64,000 nt of DNA from Megachile rotundata (Eukaryota > Arthropoda > Insecta > Hymenoptera > Megachilidae), in the NCBI RefSeq assembly GCF_050947335.1, contig NC_134988.1, positions 4,588,001 to 4,652,000 of the forward strand, given 5' to 3'. The translations under genes and the position numbers were made by a program. The notes under the pieces are model-generated. The model saw only the letters and a program-made list of their open reading frames with translations. It had not been told where the DNA came from and did not search any database. This document shows, piece after piece, positions 1 to 10,374 of this stretch (position 1 is its first letter; each line of letters begins with the position of its first letter).

Positions 1-490
1 GCAGTAGTGTATAACTGCATTATTTTGCAACTGCACTATTGTAATATTATATTAATGTGCATTTATACTGTTATATAGTCGAATTACTATACAACTACAC
101 CATTTTACAATTGCATTACTGTGCAATAATGTTATTATACAATTGCACCATTATAGAAACTGCGTCAATGTATAACTGCATTATTTTGCAACTGCACTAT
201 TGTAATATTATATTAATGTGCATTTATACTGTTATATAATCGAATTACTATACAACTACACCATTTTACAATTGCATTATTGTGCAATAATGTCTTTATA
301 CAATTGCACCATTATAGAAACTGCATTATTTTGCAACTGCACTATTGTACAATTATATTAATGTGCATTGATACTGTTATTCAATTGTATTATTATGCAA
401 CTACACTATTTTACAATTGCATTATTGTGCAGTAACGTTATTACACAATTGTATCATTGTAAAAACTGCATTCATATACAATTGCACTAT
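1..490. repeat. Tandem repeat, ~160-bp higher-order unit built of ~16-bp words
   Basis: The word TATAACTGCATTATTTTGCA occurs at 11 and again at 171, and a variant (CTGCATTATTTTGCAACTGC) at 321. Within each unit a shorter word of the type CAATTGCACCATTATA recurs about every 16 bp. The last unit is more diverged and fades out near 490-530. Open frames over this array are by-products of the repeat. Confidence 0.85.
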
Positions 491-1194
491 TACATCAATA
501 CACTATATCCAATTTAATATAGAATTGCGCTAATTTCAAACTTCAAATTGATATATCATAAATGTTCATTTCATCTCATTTCTGTCATCAATCTGTCATA
601 CAAGTATTATTTTGTACTACCTCCACATCATCAAATCACTTCCATTTTTCAAATCAACCATTTAATATACAACGACCCACTAAATTAAAAATGTTTCCAG
701 TTTTCTGGACGAGCCGCGAGATAAAAAAGATTCAACAATTGCATGAATAATGCGAACGTTAATTTCATAGGCAACGGTGTGCATCGTAAAAAAAAGGGTA
801 ATCTTGATGTTATCGTGTGCGCCATGAACATTTGTGCCACCAAGCGTGGCTGTGTCAGAACAATTACATTGACTCCCAGAAGTATTCATCCCCCATGCCA
901 TTATTGACCCATCGTACTTAACGATCTGGATCCTTCCGTTTGTTTCTTTTTTCCGTTAAAGTATTTCGAAATATTACATTCTTCTAACGAAAATGTTCTA
1001 CAATTTTGTTTTTTATCTCCGAAATCTATTTCTCGAGAAATAATTCTTTAGACTTTCTTCAAGTTGGGACCATTTTATTCGACGTTGGATAATTCTTTTA
1101 ATATGTCTTAAATTTAATACTTTTCAATGTTTAGAAGGGACTTTGTTGGATATAAATAATATCTTTTGTAAGTTTCTAAATTTAAGAAATAATA
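491..1194. other. Unique AT-rich DNA, nothing recognised
   Basis: Short open frames on both strands have no supporting splice, start or domain features. The segment 810-910 is less AT-rich than its surroundings but has no identifiable content. Confidence 0.4.
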
Positions 1195-1575
1195 AAATTA
1201 AAAATTTTCTGAATTCTCAAAATTTCACAAGGAGTTTGTACATTTTCATGTTTTGAAATTTTCAAATTTTGGAATTTTTGAATTTCTAAACTTTTTTTTC
1301 AACATTTCAAGTCCTCAAACTTTCAAGTTTCTTTTATTTCTCCCTATTTTCGAATTCTTTTAAATCTAGAAATTTCTAAATTTCCAAATTACCAAATCTC
1401 CTATTTTCAATTCTGCCATGTTCCAAATTTCCAAATCTCAAAAATTTAAAATTTCCAAATCTCAAAAATTTCGAGTTTCCAAATTTCCATACCTTTTTAA
1501 TTTCCAAATCTTTAATTTTTCAAATTTATAAAAATCCAATTGCTCAATTTTCCGTATCTCCAAATTCTCCTAAAT
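1195..1575. repeat. Degenerate CCAAATTTC-type array (pyrimidine-rich on +)
   Basis: Dozens of imperfect copies of words such as TTCCAAATTTCC and TCAAAAATTTC follow each other every 8-10 nt. Same class as the arrays at 5.1, 10.6, 24, 36, 43.8, 52 and 57 kb; here the CCAAAT strand is on top. Confidence 0.8.
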
Positions 1576-2440
1576 ATCAGTTCACAAGGAGTTACATTGA
1601 CCATACTACATTACGCAATTCTAAACAGATACTCCACAAAATTAATTTCACAATTAGATTTATTTTTGCAATTTCTGTCACAACTTACTCAATACCTAAG
1701 ACATACTACACACAATGCTATATAATACGTACAACAGGTGTCAGTACTGGCATTTACGCGGTCAATTTAAAATTGTCTTCAGAGCATCTGCTACGACAGA
1801 AATACCTGGATTAAAATTGCATAATCAAATTTTTTAATAAAACTTTCGTAGTTTATCAAACAATCGACGTGTGTTGCTCTCATGAATTTTGATGAGTTTT
1901 TTTTAAATTAATTCAGCATGACCAGCATATAAAAATTGACGTTCAAAATCGATGACCATTAAAAAAATAAAATACTGATCAGATCACTGTTGGCGCGTGA
2001 TGACGTTATAAATATTGATCAAATTTCTTTTTGACAAGTCTTCTCTTAATCATATTTTTATATGAAAATTCCAGGGTGAGAATATCGAGCGCTTTCAACG
2101 ATGTTTCTGATCGTCTGCGCGATCGATAGAAGAGCAGTAAAATAATAAATAGTACCGTTTCGCCGACTAAACGGCTACTTCACGAATAGCTTGGACCAAA
2201 TACCATAGCTGAATGGAACAGTTTCTGCAGGGAAGTTAGCTTTAATACATTTAATATATTGCGAACAAAGTTGTAAATCAATGACGTGACGTATGGTGTG
2301 TTGATACTGGTTTGGGTCATATTTTAATATTTGATCGTTGTGAGATAACCGATTACGCTGTTAACAAGTACTTTTCTAAAAATTCATGGTTTCCACTTTG
2401 GTTTTTACAATTCTCAATGATTCGTGTAGGAACAAACTAG
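1576..2440. other. Unique AT-rich DNA, nothing recognised
   Basis: No exon-like composition, no inverted-repeat element and no tandem structure could be supported here. Confidence 0.4.
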
Positions 2441-2444
2441 GTCT

Positions 2445-2735
2445 GTTTGATTGAGGCGCTACGCGCCTATCCTAACAATGTTGAGCGAGCGAGTAAATTT
2501 CACGCTAACCGTGTCATAATCGCGAGCAAATTCAATTTTGCATTGAAGTCTACGGAGATCTGGCTTTTCGGTGATTATTCCTCCGTGGTACGTCCGATTT
2601 AAAATTTTTTTTCCTATGTCCATCTAGATGTACATACGTGTGTGCGTGCAAAATTTGATGAGAATTGGTTGAGTGGTGCAAAAGAAAAACGCGGACAAAG
2701 AAATTGTAAAGTCTAGTATAAGAGCTTCGCTCAAT
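2445..2735. mobile_element. Possible dispersed repeat with terminal-type hairpins
   Basis: The block opens with a perfect small palindrome (GGCGC TAC GCGCC) and ends with another (GAGC TTC GCTC). Between them is GC-richer sequence with the motif TGAGAATTGGTTGAGTGG. Hairpins near both ends resemble non-autonomous rolling-circle or SINE-like elements, but no second copy is in this window, so the call is weak. Confidence 0.3.
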
Positions 2736-2758
2736 GAAAATTGATTGATAACAGTTCT

Positions 2759-2977
2759 TTCAACACTGGATTTACGGAACTCGTCAAAATGACAGATCAT
2801 AAATTTCTTGCTTTAAATTACAGAAATTGTTAAGAAGCTTTTTATTGAGAAGTGTACATTGACTTTTGTCGAGATAAAAAATAATTTTATGAGGTAGTTT
2901 CTATTTCATCTATTTATTTAGATTGCTACTTTATTTTCGGGTTAAATGAATAAGTAGTCCGTAAATCAAGCGTTGAA
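2759..2977. mobile_element. MITE of the AACACT-GATTTACGG family
   Basis: Left end TTCAACACTGGATTTACGGA and the reverse complement of the right end, TTCAACGCTTGATTTACGGA, match at 18 of 20 bases. Internal sequence (ATGACAGATCATAAATTTCT) is shared with the copy at 42949-43177. The flanking tetramers are degenerate versions of TTAA. Confidence 0.7.
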
Positions 2978-3604
2978 CAACTTGAAAGATTTGACTTCGT
3001 GTTTTGCGGAATATTTGTTCAGAAAGCATACAAGCGACTTGAATGAACACATCTTTTCATGAATAGTCTTTTAAATATCGTTATACAACAGTATGAGTAA
3101 ACTAAATAAATGCAGGTACATCGATATAGCGGTGATACGTATTTTATTTTTTTAAAGATTGTTGAAGTCCGAGCGTCAATTTTTAATATTTTTCTCTTTG
3201 TGTGCACGTTGTAGCAAATTATACGAAACAGATCATCAGAATTCATGGGAGCGTCACATATTGGTAGATTAACTTTCGTAGATTGCAAAAATAATATACA
3301 AAGTTCAACATTTCGATTAATGTTCAAAGTACTTTCAAAATGTGTACGTTCAAACTTATACAATACTTGTATTAATTACACGGAAGTGTAAATAATAAAT
3401 GTAGTACAAATACTCGTATTGATTACTTGAAATCGTGTATAATAAATATAAAACAATACTCGTACCAACTACTATAAATAAAAAATATAAAATGCTATAA
3501 AAATATTTGGAAAGACTTATAAAAAATAAAAATACCCGACAAAATTATCAACTTCATTCGGATCAAAAAATGACAGTAAAAATTCTAAAATTAAATTTAG
3601 CCCG
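2978..3604. other. AT-rich DNA with a short ~65-bp tandem duplication
   Basis: Around 3365-3480 the words AATACTCGTA...TAATAAATATA recur about three times at roughly 60-65 bp. The rest shows nothing recognisable. Confidence 0.4.
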
Positions 3605-3916
3605 TTGCATCATCGCTTCAACGCCCAAGAATTAACAATTGTAGGAGTTATAAATAATAACGTGTTTCTCATAAATAATTATCTAAGTACATTGAGCGTC
3701 TCTCTCCCGCAAGATAACGAGGATAGTCTTAATATAATTCGCTATTTGCAAAACGTCAAACAAAAATCGTCTATTCTAGATCAAAGTCAGTGGGGAAGCA
3801 TCGTTTCTCGGTATTCCGTGCAATTTACCATGCAACGTTGGGGTAACGAATTGTGGCCTACAAAAGTCGTGGGAAGAGACGACTGCCGCCACGTGGTGGA
3901 CAGGAATGAATCATGA
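3605..3916 (+). CDS. Unassigned 103-codon open frame, possibly element-derived
   Basis: An uninterrupted frame of 103 codons whose composition is more protein-like than other frames here (for example SLPQDNEDSLNIIRYL and WGNELWPTKVVGRDD). No start context, splice site or family is recognisable, and the first codons are AT-rich. It ends 56 bp before the left edge of a 758-bp interspersed repeat (3973-4730). If that repeat were a terminal repeat of a retroelement, this could be the end of its last reading frame. That is inference only; it may also be a chance frame. Confidence 0.25.
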   Translation: MHHRFNAQELTIVGVINNNVFLINNYLSTLSVSLPQDNEDSLNIIRYLQNVKQKSSILDQSQWGSIVSRYSVQFTMQRWGNELWPTKVVGRDDCRHVVDRNES

Positions 3917-3972
3917 AAACGAAGCGTAAAACTGACTCGGCCGAAGCGACGCCAAGGAGAAACTGCCAGAGA

Positions 3973-4730
3973 CGCCGGTTGCCTCTTGCAATAAATATAG
4001 AAGAGAGACAGAATCTTGCGTAAGCTTCATTCTTCCTTTTCTTTTTTCATTGTCGCGTCCTCTCTTCCTTCTTTGTCTCCTTTTCTCTTTTTACTATTTA
4101 ACCTTCGAAGCTGCTCTCTTTTACGTGTCTTATTGTCACGTTTTCTGGAGCTAATGGGATTATAGACTAGGTACCTCACACGAATTTCTTTGCTATACCA
4201 CGCTACAGGCAACTTACCAGAAGATAAAATACTATTTAAACAAAACACATATTTTTCATTTTTTATAAACATATTGAGGCTTCGACTCGATTTGCATTTG
4301 CTCGTTTGTCTGCCCCGGACTACAGGCAATTTTGGGTCTTTTGAAATTTTGAGGATAGACTCGTGAGATACCCTAAACTTGTATAGATTTTGGCGGCGAT
4401 CTGAAGACAGGAACCTGTCGTCCTCGACATCGATCGTCGTCGATTGATAAAGAACCGTGTTTTGGTATCGTTTTCGATAATTTTTAACACACAGAATCGA
4501 CTGGAAGCACGTTAAAAGTTCCATAACTCATCGTTGACAATACTTGGTCGTCATTGACGTCGATCGTCGTGAAATTAAGAATAATCGTGTTTGGTATCGT
4601 TTCCGATAGTTTCAGACACGTTTAATTGTTTGAAACGACTTTAAAATCTCTACATCACATTCTTGTTCTACATACATATATGTAGTAGGTATTCGAAATT
4701 TTAAATACATATTTGAATTCATGTGAGACA
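3973..4730 (+). repeat. Interspersed ~755-bp repeat, copy A
   Basis: Nearly collinear with 39557-40310 over its whole length; both copies start at CGCCGGTTGC and stop at the same word near GTGA(G/A)ACA. A partial inverted copy lies at 54640-55085. The copies share CTTGCAATAAATATAGAAG near the left end and several CGATCGTCGTCGAT-type words. The length, sharp shared ends and an AATAAA near one end would suit a solo LTR, but there is no clear TG...CA border. The long minus-strand frame inside it (165 codons here, 90 in copy B) follows from repeat composition. Confidence 0.75.
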
Positions 4731-5109
4731 CCGGATCTGTAGGTTCACTTATAAACACCCTGTATGTGCTAACGTCTTCCTACCATGGCTCGAACAAGTT
4801 AACCTGATCCCTGTAGGAGGAGTAACTCGGAAGTAGTTTTACTCGTGAGCAAGCAGTTATGCAACTCTAGTCTGTTGTACAGGATGTTCCAAAAACTGTA
4901 ACTATTACACAAAACTATAACTAAAAAATCTGAGACTTTTCAAATGAATCCAAATAAAAAATTCTTTCAATATTTTGCGATTTGCAGTTTTGTTGTAGAG
5001 ATATGAGTAATTGAAATTTCGACTAAAATTTTGGTACTTGGGGATTTGAGAATTTGGAGGTTTGGATATGTGGTAAGTAAAACAATTTGAAGATCTAGAC
5101 ACTTTTTTA
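4731..5109. other. Two element-end-like motifs in unique DNA
   Basis: AACACCCTGTATGTG (about 4756) and GTACAGGATGTTCCAAAAAC (about 4877) resemble the CACCCTGTA/TACAGGGTG ends of TA-inserting elements seen elsewhere in the window. They are too short and unpaired to define an element. Confidence 0.35.
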
Positions 5110-5625
5110 ATTTGAGTAATTGGGGAATTTAGAAATTTGAGAATTTGAAAATTTGAAAATTTGGGGGATTTGAGGATTTGAGAATTTGGGGATTTGAGGA
5201 TTTGAGAATTTGAGAATTTGAGAATCTGAGAATTTGGTGATTTGAGAATCTGAGAATTTAGGGATTTGAGAATTTGGAGATTTGAGAATTTGAAAATTTG
5301 AAAATTTGAAAATTTGAAAATTTGGGGATTTGAGGATTTGAGAATTTGGGGATTTGAGGATTTGAGAATTTGGGGATTTGAGAATTTGAGAATTTGAGAA
5401 TCTGAGAATTTGGTGATTTGAGAATCTGAGAATTTAGGGATTTGAGAATTTGGAGATTTGAGAATTTGAAAATTTGAGAATTTGAGAATTTAAAAATATG
5501 AATTAGTTGGAAGCAGTATAAATTTAAAAATCTGGAAATTTATGAATTTAAAGATTTTAGAAATTTGAAAATGTCAACAATAGAAATGTGAGAAATTTGG
5601 AAATTTAGAAATATAGTTATTTATT
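5110..5625. repeat. Degenerate GAATTTGAG array with a ~165-bp higher-order duplication
   Basis: Words of the form GAATTTGAG, GGATTTGAG and GAATCTGAG follow each other continuously. A block containing AATTTGGTGATTTGAGAATC and AATTTAGGGATTTGAG occurs twice (around 5150-5310 and 5310-5480) in the same order, so the short array has itself been duplicated in tandem. Confidence 0.9.
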
Positions 5626-6059
5626 TGATCAGTGTAAATGTATCTTTAAAGTGTCCCAATAATGTTCGACGAATGCTTTACAAATGTCATCCAAATACTC
5701 TAAGGATGCGTTTACACTGAACGAACAAACGCTCTTCTTCCCTCTTCCGCAAAATTCAACATTCTTCTTTATCTTTTATTAATTTAAATATTTATTAAGG
5801 ACAAGAAAAAATAAGAATTTGTTACATTTATTCAGTGTAGACGCACCCTTACATCCGACCACTAGGAGCCACATTTTAAACGTCTCTACTATATATTGAG
5901 CTCTGGTTTAACGTTTCAAGATCTCATCTCCTGAGTCGAGATAGGATTTCATGTTCTATCAATCTTTGAACGATTTTGTAACGATGTCTTTGAACCCTGT
6001 AGTTTCTGGTTAAGAAGCAGTTTGCTGAGTGTAAATGTAAGTGACGCCTCGTTATAAGC
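5626..6059. other. Unique DNA, nothing recognised
   Basis: Moderately AT-rich with no coding, tandem or inverted structure that I can support. Confidence 0.4.
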
Positions 6060-6335
6060 GAATATTTTGAGAGCGAACATCTTTAAATTTCTAAACGTTC
6101 AAGTCAAGACTTTAAATCCGAAAATTCGCAAACTTCAAGATTTCAAAACTTCAAAACTTCAATATTTTAAAATTGTAAAATTTTTAAACATCAAAACTTC
6201 AAAACCTTAATATTCTAAAACTTCAAAACTTCGGTACTTTCAAAGCTTCAAAACTTCAGAACTTTAGAGCTTCAGAACTTCAGAATTTCAGAATTTCAGA
6301 ACTTCAGAACTTCAGAACTGCAAAATTACAACATG
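6060..6335. repeat. Degenerate AAAACTTC/GAACTTCA array
   Basis: Repeats of AAAACTTC and CAGAACTT every 8-10 nt; a variant word of the same general type as the CCAAATTTC arrays. Confidence 0.8.
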
Positions 6336-6596
6336 TCTGAACTCAGTATAGAAGACCGCTTTCGTCAAAATGGCTAAAAATTGTAAACTTTGAAGGCTTG
6401 TTATTTCTATACAAATTCGAAACCGCCAAAGTAATGACTTTACCCCTCCTTAATTTTACGTGGACTATAACATATTCCGATTGAAACAAAATCGTAGATG
6501 GTAATGTCGAAAAATGATTTGACATGAAATAATTCAAAGTTGATGTTAAAAATGTTTCGCGGAAACCATTAGCTGATCCATGTAGTCTGTTAATGG

Positions 6597-7190
6597 CTAC
6601 ATGGACCCTCAGGTGTCTGTGGATCGCAGTTTAAGAGCCTGTGGCGGAGATTATGTTCACTTATATCGAGATTTTACTATAAGTCTATACTTTATTATAA
6701 ATACATTTTCCCGTTCAGAACAGCTTGAAATCGTCATTACATGAATCCTCAGGTAACTGCGAATCGCAATTTAAGAACCTATGGCAGAAAATATGTTCAC
6801 TTATATCGAGGCTTTACTGTAATTTACTCTTTTCCCGTTTAGTACACCTTGAAATCGTCACTACATGGATCCTCAGGTGTCTGTAAATCGCAATTTAACA
6901 CTGTAACTACCAAACCGGTCAAATGACCGCTCCACAAGTTTCTGATTATAAAGTACACATTTTGTTAAAGTACATTCTTTGAAATCAGCATTGATTTTCA
7001 TCAAGATAAAGGATAAGTATGCGTTCTAATTTATCTTTCATCGTTTGTTTATTTATTTTTTAACTTCATTTTTAATTTCAAATTAAATACACATTATATG
7101 CCGGTAGCTTTAGTGTTAAGAACCTATGGCTAAGACTATGTTCACTAATATCGAGGCTTTAGAGTAATTTACATTTTCCCGTTAAGTTTA
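6597..7190. repeat. Three ~125-140-bp tandem units, the third split by a MITE
   Basis: Units start at 6597, 6737 and 6861 with CTACATGGA.CCTCAGGT. Each continues through ATCGCA.TTTAAGA.CCT.TGGC, then TTCACTTATATCGAG, and ends near TTTTCCCGTT. In unit 3 the element 6895-7119 interrupts the TTTAAGAACC site; the unit resumes at 7120 with GAACCTATGGC. Confidence 0.88.
6895..7119. mobile_element. TTAA-flanked MITE, AACACT family
   Basis: The element is bounded by TTAA on both sides and has inverted ends TTAACACTGTAACTACC and TTAACACTAAAGCTACC. It is 225 bp including the duplicated TTAA. The uninterrupted sibling unit (GCAATTTAAGAACC near 6770) shows the pre-insertion site, so TTAA is the target duplication. 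TTAA specificity is the hallmark of the piggyBac superfamily; the sequence carries no coding capacity. Confidence 0.88.
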
Positions 7191-7199
7191 TTCGTCGCT

Positions 7200-7779
7200 A
7201 CGAATAAACCGCTCGCTAAGAAGCTGACGCGAGGGCATAGGAATCAAACGCAGAGACTTACGTAACAAATATGATTCGTTGAAGCGATGAAAAACGTCTC
7301 ATTGAAACGACAACCGTGAAGTTTACATTGAAGTTTGTCGCCCACCCTAGTAGGAAGTAGTAGCCTGCTACACCAATTGCGTAAGAGGCGGTAAAGCTCG
7401 GATATATCCGGTTTTGCACTTCACTGCAACTAAACGACTGATCCCAAACTTTTTATCGGTTTCTCAACTACGCAGCAACTGTCTGCTACAAAACTGCCAG
7501 CGATTTTGCAGGATTGTATTTCAACTATTTTACCTTTTAAGAGGTTATGTCTACCGACCAGGGGAGGACGACATATTTTCTCGCCTTTCTTTTCTTTTAA
7601 ACTTGGAAACTTTTTCTCGACAAACGGTTTAACATTCTTTTATTTTGTTTTGCGTTTATATTTCTTTGTTATTAGTTAATTAAAGAACAATGAAATTATT
7701 CATTATTTGTTGCACGTAACAGATTTCTAAATGTTTGCACTTTTTAATTCTATATTAAATATTTGTACTTTCTGTGTAA
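7200..7779. other. Mixed unique DNA
   Basis: 7200-7440 is GC-richer than the rest, with several CG-containing words, but has no exon borders in frame with the minus-strand gene. The open frame at 7414-7632 has no supporting context. Confidence 0.3.
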
Positions 7780-8075
7780 TCATCAAATTATCAAATTATT
7801 AAATTAGTAAATTATCCAATTACCAAATCAGCAAAATAACTACAAAATTACAAAATTACAAAATTACCAATGTTCTAAATTTGAAAATTTTCAGATTTCA
7901 AAATATCTAAATTCTGAATTTTAAACTCTAAATTCTAAACTCCAGATTAAAACTTTCTATGTATCCAATGACTAAAATTCGCCAATACCCAAATTTTCAA
8001 ATTACCAAATTTCTAAATTCACAAATAACTAAATTATCCAACTTACCAAATTTTGATACATTCAAGAAATATTTT
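7780..8075. repeat. Degenerate CAAATTA/CCAAATTTC array
   Basis: Words such as ACAAAATTACC, ATTATCAAATTA and CCAAATTTCTAAATTC repeat every 8-11 nt. Confidence 0.75.
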
Positions 8076-8257
8076 TAGGTTAAATCAAAACGATACCAGC
8101 TTACAATAATAACAAATGTTAACTGTCTTATCTTCGTCGATATATGCAAAGAGTATTACTCATAAAATAATTTAATGAAATGTAAATTATTAATGCCTGA
8201 TACGTTTGAACTGTTAAGTGAATGAAAGAAGCATGTATCAAGAGATATTTGAAAACC

Positions 8258-8430
8258 ACACTTCGTCGACGGCAGTGAACCATTTAAGTCGCCATTACTA
8301 ATTAAAGCTGCCGTCGAAGAAGCCTTTTGAACAAAGGATGCTCGGTCCTCGCTCTATTTAACCCCCACGATTTCTCGCGGCTATGCAAATGCAAGGGAAA
8401 CCTTCTGCAAGAATAACAATCGCATCGACG
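8258..8430. promoter_or_regulatory. GC-richer block with a 15-bp dyad and octamer-like site
   Basis: CTTCGTCGACGGCAG (8261-8275) is matched by CTGCCGTCGAAGAAG (8308-8322), an inverted repeat with 14 of 15 pairs around a 32-nt loop containing ACTAATTAAAG. About 70 bp further is CTATGCAAATGCA, which contains the ATGCAAAT octamer bound by POU-type factors. A conserved enhancer or a hairpin RNA are both possible; I cannot tell which from one sequence. Confidence 0.35.
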
Positions 8431-8640
8431 ACAATTGACTTATTCGTAACTTTGTTCTAACAGCGTTAATCTTTATGATATCGTGACACTTTGATTTGAT
8501 CGAAACTTTGTGTAATTAAGGTAAATATACCAATTAAAACTGTTCCAATTACAGAACCCTTCTATTAAAATTATCGATAAAAATAGACGTGTAAATATGT
8601 ATTATACATATATTATATTTAAATATGCAAATATGTATTA

Positions 8641-9466
8641 TATACAGGCTGGCTTACCACATTTTTCCATCTAGATTTGCGTCATTATTATTACTCATAG
8701 CAAACAATGTTTTATATGAAGTTGAGTGACTTTGAGAGGGGCATATGCTGGTGGTATATTTTTTTTGTAGGTGAACATGTAAAGGACATATGAAGGTCAT
8801 TAATGTTTTTTTAAATGGAATCATATATTTTTTATTGCATCAGCTGATACTCCTTCATATTCTTTACAAAAAAGTATTAATCTATTTATGTGAAAAAATC
8901 ATTAGTTTAGGAGATATTTTAATTCTAACTTGTTAGGAAATCGCAACTTTCTGGTCAATATTATGAATTGCCCTAATTGAACAGCAAATGTTTTTCTACA
9001 TGTTTTGAGAGGTCACGTGTCACCAAACGAATTGTGAGTTTTTGTTTTTTTTTTGTTACGCAGTAACAGTGAAATTTAGTCTCTGTTACGTCTCTAATAC
9101 GATGAATACGACAATACGGTGAATTATCACTTCATAATGAAGTATTCTAAAGAAGAAAAGATACACATGTTATCATTTTATTTTGAAGCTGGGAAAAGTA
9201 CTACACATGCAGAAAGATTATACACTACGGAATGTTAGTAAGTCATTAATTTCTTGATTCAATATATGCAATAAAAAATATATGATTCCATTTAAAAAAA
9301 CATTAATGACCTTCATATGTCCTTTACACGTCCACCTACAAACAAAATATACCACCAGCATATGCCCCCCTCAAAACCATTCAACTTCATCTAAAACATT
9401 GTTTGCTATGAGTAATAATAATGACGCAAATCTAGATGGCAAAATATGGTGAGCCACCCTGTATAA
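8641..9466 (+). mobile_element. Long-TIR element with transposase N-terminal fragment
   Basis: About 200 bp at each end are inverted copies of each other (roughly 93% identical), beginning TATACAGG.TGGCT.ACCA and containing GATTTGCGTCATTATTATTA. The flanking TA and the CAGGG.TGG-type tip fit a Tc1/mariner-like element. Inside, a short frame at 9137-9238 begins MKYSKEEKIHMLSFYFEAGK and stops after 33 codons. Its spacing resembles the helix-turn-helix start of insect transposases of the DUF4817 type. This is a deletion derivative, not autonomous. Confidence 0.85.
9137..9238 (+). pseudogene. Truncated transposase N-terminus (HTH fragment)
   Basis: 33 codons from ATG to TAG between the arms of the element 8641-9466. 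The pattern M-K-Y-S-x-E-E-K near the start, followed by Y-F-E-A-G-K and a later A-E-R-L-Y, parallels the better preserved fragment at 44799-45089 on the minus strand. Nothing of the catalytic domain remains. Confidence 0.5.
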
Positions 9467-9795
9467 CTTACTAAATAGAGATTATGTTGGTATGCTAGTT
9501 GCCATAAAATTTTAAATATTACAATAACCATCATTATCATTAATCCCATTTAATATTTTTGTTTTAATTTTGATATTTGATATTAATACCCAAATGTATT
9601 TACATTTTATCGAGACACCCTGTACACATACATCAATCCTAAAAGGTTTGAGGAATATTAAACTTTGCAAAGTGCAAGAAATTTATTACGAATAAATAAT
9701 TTTCGAATCAACTTCCCATACTCCGAATTAATTATTACATTTATTTTTCTTCCGATTATTAACAGGGTTTGTTAATTCTTTCACTATTAGAAGAG

Positions 9796-10374
9796 TATAC
9801 AGGGTGCCCCAAGTTTTAACGGCCAAACGTTACTGGTGCATTCCATAGGGCGAAATAAGAATGAAATGTTATATAAACATAGATCTTTTAAAGCGTTATT
9901 AAAAAGTTATGACAGTAATAAGAACAGTAGCAAACTCGTGGTTAATTCGATACAGAAACAAATCAGCAATATTTACGTTTACTCTGTTTATATGAGCTGT
10001 GTTTATTATCTGAGGTTGACATGCACCCCATTAGCAAGTCCGTAGACTTCATATCGAAATCCCGTAATTATTTACGAATTCGGAAAGTTAAAAATGCTAT
10101 TTTCCATCGATGTCAATCTTGTATTGCCAACAATGATTTACATTTAGAGATTGAATAATTGCTTCTGACATAAACAGAGTAATTGTGAATTTTGCTGATC
10201 TGTTTCTGTATCATATCGCAATAACCGCGTTTGCTATTGTTCCCTTCATTTCGTATTATTGCCATAACTTTTTAATACTCCTATAAAAGAGCTATGTTTA
10301 TGTATCGTTTGTTATCTGAACGTATAGAATGTACTAACAACATTTGATCGTTAATTCCTGGAACGCCCTGTATG
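9796..10374. mobile_element. Foldback MITE with ~200-bp inverted arms
   Basis: Left end TATACAGGGTGCCCCAAG and the reverse complement of the right end (TACATACAGGGCGTTCCAGG) open two long inverted arms. Both arms contain AAACATAG.TCTTTTA, TATTAAAAAGTTATG and GATACAGAAACA.ATCAGCA in the same order. Arms run about 9796-9995 and 10165-10374. TA flanks suggest a Tc1/mariner-type origin. No coding remnant is visible. Confidence 0.85.

Noticed and set aside
4027..4524. 165-codon minus-strand open frame with a Lys/Arg/Glu-rich end
   Set aside because: It lies wholly in interspersed repeat copy A. The matching frame in copy B is broken and shorter, and the charged end comes from a CTTCCTTTT-type pyrimidine run.
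5110..5625. Regularly spaced repeats considered as a CRISPR array
   Set aside because: Words are 8-10 nt, degenerate and contiguous with no unique spacers, and the surrounding DNA is eukaryotic.
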